Part shown: positions 31,801-36,248 of the stretch, one piece after another
Numbering within the stretch: the stretch's first letter is position 1
How the letters are laid out: each line of letters starts with the position of its first letter
Assembly (NCBI GenBank): GCA_024196135.1
Contig: JAMQCK010000221.1
Span: 1 to 36,248 of the forward strand
Source of the DNA: Pleurotus ostreatus/Saccharomyces cerevisiae fusant
Taxonomy: Eukaryota; Opisthokonta
Length of the DNA: 36,248 bases
Direction: 5' to 3'
Notes under the pieces: generated by a model
The model's database searches: none
What the model saw: only the letters and a program-made list of their open reading frames with translations
Told to the model about the DNA's origin: nothing
Position numbers and translations under genes: made by a program

Positions 31801-34800
31801 AAGTTCGCGGGAACGTACCTGAACGGATTGGCAGATTGTGTCTCGGCACTATCTGGCCAATCTGCGGCGTCACAGCAGTCCACCTCGTCAGCTCTCCTAT
31901 GCGCGCTACAGCCTTCGTCAAGCTTCGAACGAATCTTGGATGAGGCCGGTCTATGGCCAGCCTTGAGCAAGCAAAACATACTGTCGCACCTGACCATATC
32001 TCAGCGCTCCAAGTTGACGGCACAGTGGAGGGACAGCCTCGTCTCGTATGCTCAATCGCTCGTAGAGGCTCAACGAGAACGACGATTTGACTGTCTTGTC
32101 CGTTCAGGTCAGGATTGCCGAAACGAGTTGGCGACGCATCTCGATCGCAGACATCCTCAGGAGGCAAGCTATTATCCTGACTGGCTACTCTTCCAGCTGG
32201 ACAACGATGTAGCGGTCCGTGAACTGCAATCAAACATCGCTGTTCGGATGATACACGGCCACAATCGACTGATGCAGCTCAACATGGGTGAAGGAAAGTC
32301 TTCCGTAAGTGCAGCCGTCCGCTCGCTCGACATGAAGTTCTCAACTTTCTATCTATTGTGCAGGTCATCATTCCAATCGCGTCCGCATCCTGCTCGAACG
32401 GGCAAGACATTGTCTGCGTTGTGGTCCTGAAGCCTCTCTTCGGCCAGATGTTCCATATTCTCAGCCAACGGATCTGCGGTCTGGTCAATCGCCCAGTCTT
32501 CTACCTGCCGTTCAACCGCGACACTCCCATTACATCATCCAGCATGCGTGCAGTCGAGGATGTTCTTAAAGCTTGCGCGAAAGAATGCGGCATTCTCCTA
32601 TGCCAACCTGAGCACTTATTGTCCTTGCAACTCATGGCTACGAGCATGCAGTGCTCTGGTGTTGTCGCTGACGAGGCTCGATTGCTCATCAATATACATC
32701 AACAGTTTTTGCGGCATTCTCGATACATTTTGGACGAGAGCGACGAGATCCTCAGCGTTAAGTATCAATTGGTCTATACCGATGGTCAACCCGGACCGCT
32801 ACAGGACGCACCAGAGCGTTGGCTTGTAATACAGGCCGTACTCGACATCATCAGCGCCAGTGTCCAGAGCACCGCGCGCAAGCATCCGGATGGCGTCGAA
32901 ATCGAAGACCAAGGGAGGTGGAACGAATGTCGCCGATTCGGTCGCATCCGCATCCTCTCTTCTGACGCCTGTCGCGATTTGTTGAGTGCATCCGTCACTG
33001 CAATCGTTCATGAGGGTGGCATACCATTCCTGCACCTTCGTGACCTGAAGCGGGAACAGCTCGAGGAAACATCACAGTTCATTTCGACATACGACGTCAG
33101 CATGGACGTAGCACAGTCCGTCAAAGTCTTCATTGGTGACCGTCATAATTCCCTTCTGCTCTTGCGGGGTCTATTCGCGAGCGGTATCCTGTCGTTGGCG
33201 TTGAAGGAGAAGCGCTGGCGCGTCGACTACGGGTTGGATCGTGGGCGCACCAGGTTGGCGGTGCCATATCGAGCGAAGGACTCTCCGGCTTTGCGCGCAG
33301 AGTTCGGTCAGCCAGACGTCGCGCTGGTACTCACCTCTCTCGCCTACTATTACGGCGGCCTTACGAATCAGGACCTTGACGTCGCATTCGAGAGGCTCCA
33401 GATGTCGGATGACCCCGCGGTGCGCTATGAGGATTGGACGAGAGACCTGCGACTCCCACAGCGCCTGCGAACGCTGAGAGGCGTCAACCTGGAAGATGCG
33501 AATCAGCGTTACGACCAGGTCTACCCACACTTAAGCCGCGTGAAGGCAGTCATCGACTTCTACCTCGCTGAGTGCGTCTTTCCCATGGAGGCACGGCGAT
33601 TCGAGCACAAGCTCACGGCGAACGCCTGGGATATCGCTCGACGGAAGGATCGACCAACGACGGGCTTCAGCGGCACGAACGACAATCAGTACATGCTGCC
33701 TACGTCAATCGAGCAGGATCATTCGGACGCACAATCACATACCAACGCCCTTGTCTTGAATCACATCCTCCAAAAAGAGAATTGTACAGTCATTTGCAAA
33801 GACTTGAACGTTACCGGCATCATTGACGAAGTCGTCCGAAGCCAACCGCCCGTCTCAGTCATCCTGGATGTGGGCGCGCAAGTGTTGGAGCTCGAGAACG
33901 AGGAGGTGGCGAGGCTATGGCTGGAGAAGGATGACAGCAAGGAGGCGGCTGCCTATTTTGGCTCTGACGGCGATCTGTACGTGCTCACAAGAGACAACCG
34001 CGTCGAGCAGCTCCAGCGATCCCACTACCGTGATCAGCTGGGAAAGGTCTTGGTGTTTCTCGACGAAGCGCATACGCGAGGGACAGACTTGCAACTGCCC
34101 CCGGGGACACGCGCCCTGGTGACACTCGGGCCGAAGATGACAAAGGACAAGCTGGTGCAGGGTGAGTGTAAACGTCTTCGTCAGAGCATATGCAGTCCTA
34201 CTTACCGGCTCTCGCACGATAGGCTGCATGAGGATGCGAAAGTTAGGGCAGCCCGGCGGTCACTCCATCGTCTTCCTCGCCAACGCGGAGATCCAAACTC
34301 GTATCCGGAGCAGCATCAAAGAGCAGAAGTCCACCCTTGACTCGTCCGACGTCCTTGTCTGGACGCTCAGGGAGTCCATCCGGCAGACGGAGGAGAATGG
34401 CGCGCTGTGGGCTGCCCAAGGCCTCAGCTTCGATGCACGCGAGTCAGCTTGGGAGGCGTACAACGCGGGCGAGATAGACGCGCAGGGTCTAGCCAAAGCT
34501 CTGCTCGAGGCAGAAGCGTTGACGCTCGAGGAGCTGTACGCTCCCCATCGACCACCGGTGTTCGTTGAGACGGAGCGCCAGAACGACCGCCAGCGTGCAA
34601 TCTGGGAACGCTGCAACAAGTTCGGCTTCAAGGTATCGGACGATGGTCGCCTGCAGGAGGAACAAGAGCGCGAGTTAGCACACGAGAAGGAGCAGGAGAG
34701 GGAGGTCCAACACGCACCACCCGCGACACCGCTGCCTCATGCGACGGACCCTGCCCTTATTGCTCTGCTAGCCACTGGACGTATGCCAACGCAGCCAGCC

Positions 34801-35502
34801 TTCCGAACGTTGCGCGAGTGTTTGGCGTTCACGTCGGTCGAGGCGCTAATCCCCAACGTCTCGAGCACATTCTTTCAAGACACGAGGACGATTGCAGCCA
34901 CGAGCGACTTCGCGGGGACCATAGAGCTGTCGGCTCAGTCGCCGCACGACAAGGATGCCTTCTTGCGCTCCGTGCAGTGGATCGTGTCGACAGATAAAGG
35001 CCACACCCTCCTGTTGATCAGCCCGCACGAAGCCAACGAGATACTGCCCAGAGTGCGACAGTCCAAGGATGTCCACCTCCACCTCTACGCACCGCGCGTC
35101 ACGCGGGAGACCCGCTCGTTCGACGACTTGACGTTCTTCACTGTACCGTCCTCCGATGCCAGTACCTTCCGCCCGCCCGCCGAGCAGATTAGGCATGAGC
35201 TGAACCTCTTCGCCGGCAACCTGTTCGTTCAAGAAATGGGCGCATATCGGTCGTTGTGCCATTTCCTCGGGCTCCATCTCGGGAAGCTCCCAGAAGGGCG
35301 GGAGGGGACCGTCGACCACGACGGCTTTGTCTCCTCTGCGATCATCCGCGCGGAGTTGAGCATGCCGAGCAGCCAGATCCATCACAGTCCAGTTTCGGTC
35401 TTGAGGTCGTTGATCAGTCTGCGACGGAAGGGCCAAGGCTTTCTCCTTACGCATCTGGGGCGAATGCTGTACGGTAATGCTCTAGCTGCTGAAGACTTCT
35501 GA
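25868..35502 (+). CDS. Giant DUF6606/DUF3638/DUF3645 protein with SecA/SF2-like NTPase motifs (copy B)
   Basis: Exons: 25868-26171, 26225-29364, 29421-29495, 29544-30708, 30758-32304, 32364-34161, 34223-35502, giving 3102 residues. Order of parts as in copy A: DUF6606 opening INHLFLPPALPQ, then LFIAAQNAGAIVRK and LTFESF after intron 1. Possible zinc site at C621, H633, C637, C640. DUF3638 with MQLNMGEGKSS (P-loop 2072-2077) and DESDE (2201-2205). DUF3645 from about residue 2364 (VDYGLD, AVPYRAKDSPALRAEFG). GFSGTND at 2511-2517, DEAHTRGTDLQLP from 2644, and QGCMRMRKLG at 2676-2685. The tail is GQGFLLTHLGRMLYGN. Every NTPase-type motif is intact, so this copy looks functional rather than decayed. 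It differs from copy A mainly in the N-terminal half and in the segment after exon 4 (here RPYIPCDWE). An in-frame ATG 50 codons upstream is possible. It is convergent with the last gene. Confidence 0.93.
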
Positions 35503-35775
35503 TTGACGAGGTAAGTCGTTGCTTATTCTGGGAAAGCGCTGGCTCACCTGGCTGCGCAGGGGAACAATTAGTGGAGGAGAAATCTTTGGAGAGGACCTGA
35601 AGATGTGGATGTTGTTGACGGGGTAGGCCGACGGTGACCTGAAGTTTTTTGCGAGCATTGGGGGAATGTTACCTGTATCATCTTCATGTCCCAAGGATCA
35701 ATAGTCACAAGCATGAGAGTTGGGTAAGTCAGTGATGCATTATAAGCGGCATGTAGATATAGTGAATGGTCAAGG

Positions 35776-36234
35776 CTAAGGACCTGACGGCGGACGGTCT
35801 CCAGGCGCCTTGTCGCCAAACAATGCGCGCATCGCAACATCCTGGGCTTCCTCAGGCTTCGCCTCGCCCTCGGGGGCTGGTGCCTGTTGTTCCCCAGCCG
35901 CCGGCGCCGCGACATCCTCCTCCACATACTGCACGCCCGACGCCTCCGCCGCAGCGCGCATCTCGCGGCGCGCCTGCTCGGCAGCCTCGCGCGCGGCCTG
36001 CCTTTGCTGCGCCTCCGCGGTCGCGAGCTCGAGGCGCTTCCGCGCGACGGCGCTGTTGTGCTCTTGCACGCGCGCGCGCTCGGCCTCGTACTCGGCCAGC
36101 CGGTGCGCGAGCAGCTCCTCGTCCTGCTGCTTCTCCTGCGCCTCGGCGGCCTTGGCGCGCGCCTTCTCGACCATCTCGAGCGCGCCCTCGTACGCGAGTC
36201 GCCGCTCGTTCATGACGGCCTTGATGCGGGCCAT
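35776..36234 (-). CDS. Alanine/glutamate-rich coiled-coil protein of unknown function
   Basis: A 152-residue frame. About residues 10-95 are a long charged helix rich in A, E, R, K and Q (for example EMVEKARAKAAEAQEKQQDE and LATAEAQQRQAAREAAEQAR), predicted coiled coil. A short acidic Pro/Ala-rich tail follows and ends near ALFGDKAPG. No signal peptide or membrane segment is visible. The ATG at 36234 is only 14 bases from the window edge and the frame stays open upstream, so this may be the last exon of a longer gene. The final codons before the stop overlap a possible GT splice donor (ccgtcag/gtcctt), so the 3' end is also uncertain. I do not recognise the family. It is tail-to-tail with giant copy B, with 273 bases between the stop codons and no signal seen there. 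Confidence 0.5.
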   Translation of the reverse strand: MARIKAVMNERRLAYEGALEMVEKARAKAAEAQEKQQDEELLAHRLAEYEAERARVQEHNSAVARKRLELATAEAQQRQAAREAAEQARREMRAAAEASGVQYVEEDVAAPAAGEQQAPAPEGEAKPEEAQDVAMRALFGDKAPGDRPPSGP

Positions 36235-36248
36235 TGTTTGGACGGTCT

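Larger units (their letters stand above)
15095..35502 (+). repeat. Tandem duplication of the giant gene
   Basis: The two giant genes are direct, same-strand paralogues about 1.07 kb apart. All six introns fall at equivalent codons with phases 1, 0, 0, 1, 0, 1 in both copies. Exon 3 is 75 nt in each and exon 6 is 1798 nt in each. Protein similarity is highest in the motor region and lower in the N-terminal half and around the exon 4/5 junction. This points to an old duplication of a whole intron-containing gene, with both copies kept open. Confidence 0.93.

Noticed and set aside
15095..35502. Reading the giant region as several separate genes or as pseudogenes because the frame changes repeatedly
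   Set aside because: Each break is a short GT-AG intron whose removal restores family motifs. The breaks fall at the same codons and phases in both copies, and no internal stop remains after splicing.

Overview
This is a piece of a fungal nuclear chromosome, almost certainly from a basidiomycete of the Agaricomycetes type. Genes are closely packed on both strands and broken by many very short GT-AG introns (about 44-68 nt). Coding sequence is GC-rich, and the protein families (F-box proteins, a secreted GH79 glucuronidase, Argonaute, translin, an Hst3/Hst4-type sirtuin) fit. All gene models below were spliced by hand from splice sites, reading phase and family conservation.

Layout: an F-box protein runs off the left edge (1-1655, minus). 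A roughly 1 kb stretch without a recognisable gene follows, then a secreted GH79 enzyme (2686-4938, plus) and an NmrA-like Rossmann protein (5425-6695, plus). Next come three genes linked to RNA silencing or chromatin. Argonaute (7012-10434, minus) is divergent from translin (10735-11742, plus) across only 300 bp. An Hst3/Hst4-like sirtuin (12237-14366, plus) lies downstream.

The right-hand half is dominated by two enormous tandem paralogues (15095-24799 and 25868-35502, plus). They encode about 3132 and 3102 residues and belong to the DUF6606/DUF3638/DUF3645 family. Both have seven exons, with all six introns at matching positions and in matching phases. Their C-terminal third carries a set of motifs that reads like a SecA/SF2 helicase-type NTPase: a GEGKSS P-loop, DESDE, GFSGTND, an RGTD motif and an arginine-rich QGCMRMRKLG. 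Databases often name this family 'ubiquitinyl hydrolase', but I see no motif that supports a protease. The window closes with a coiled-coil protein of unknown function (35776-36234, minus).

How the genes may work together: Argonaute and translin (half of the C3PO RNase, which activates RISC) plausibly share a control region and act in one pathway. The sirtuin is a chromatin deacetylase. Whether the giant pair is linked to them by anything but position cannot be told from sequence. No tRNA, rRNA, transposon, CRISPR array or virus-derived gene was recognised.
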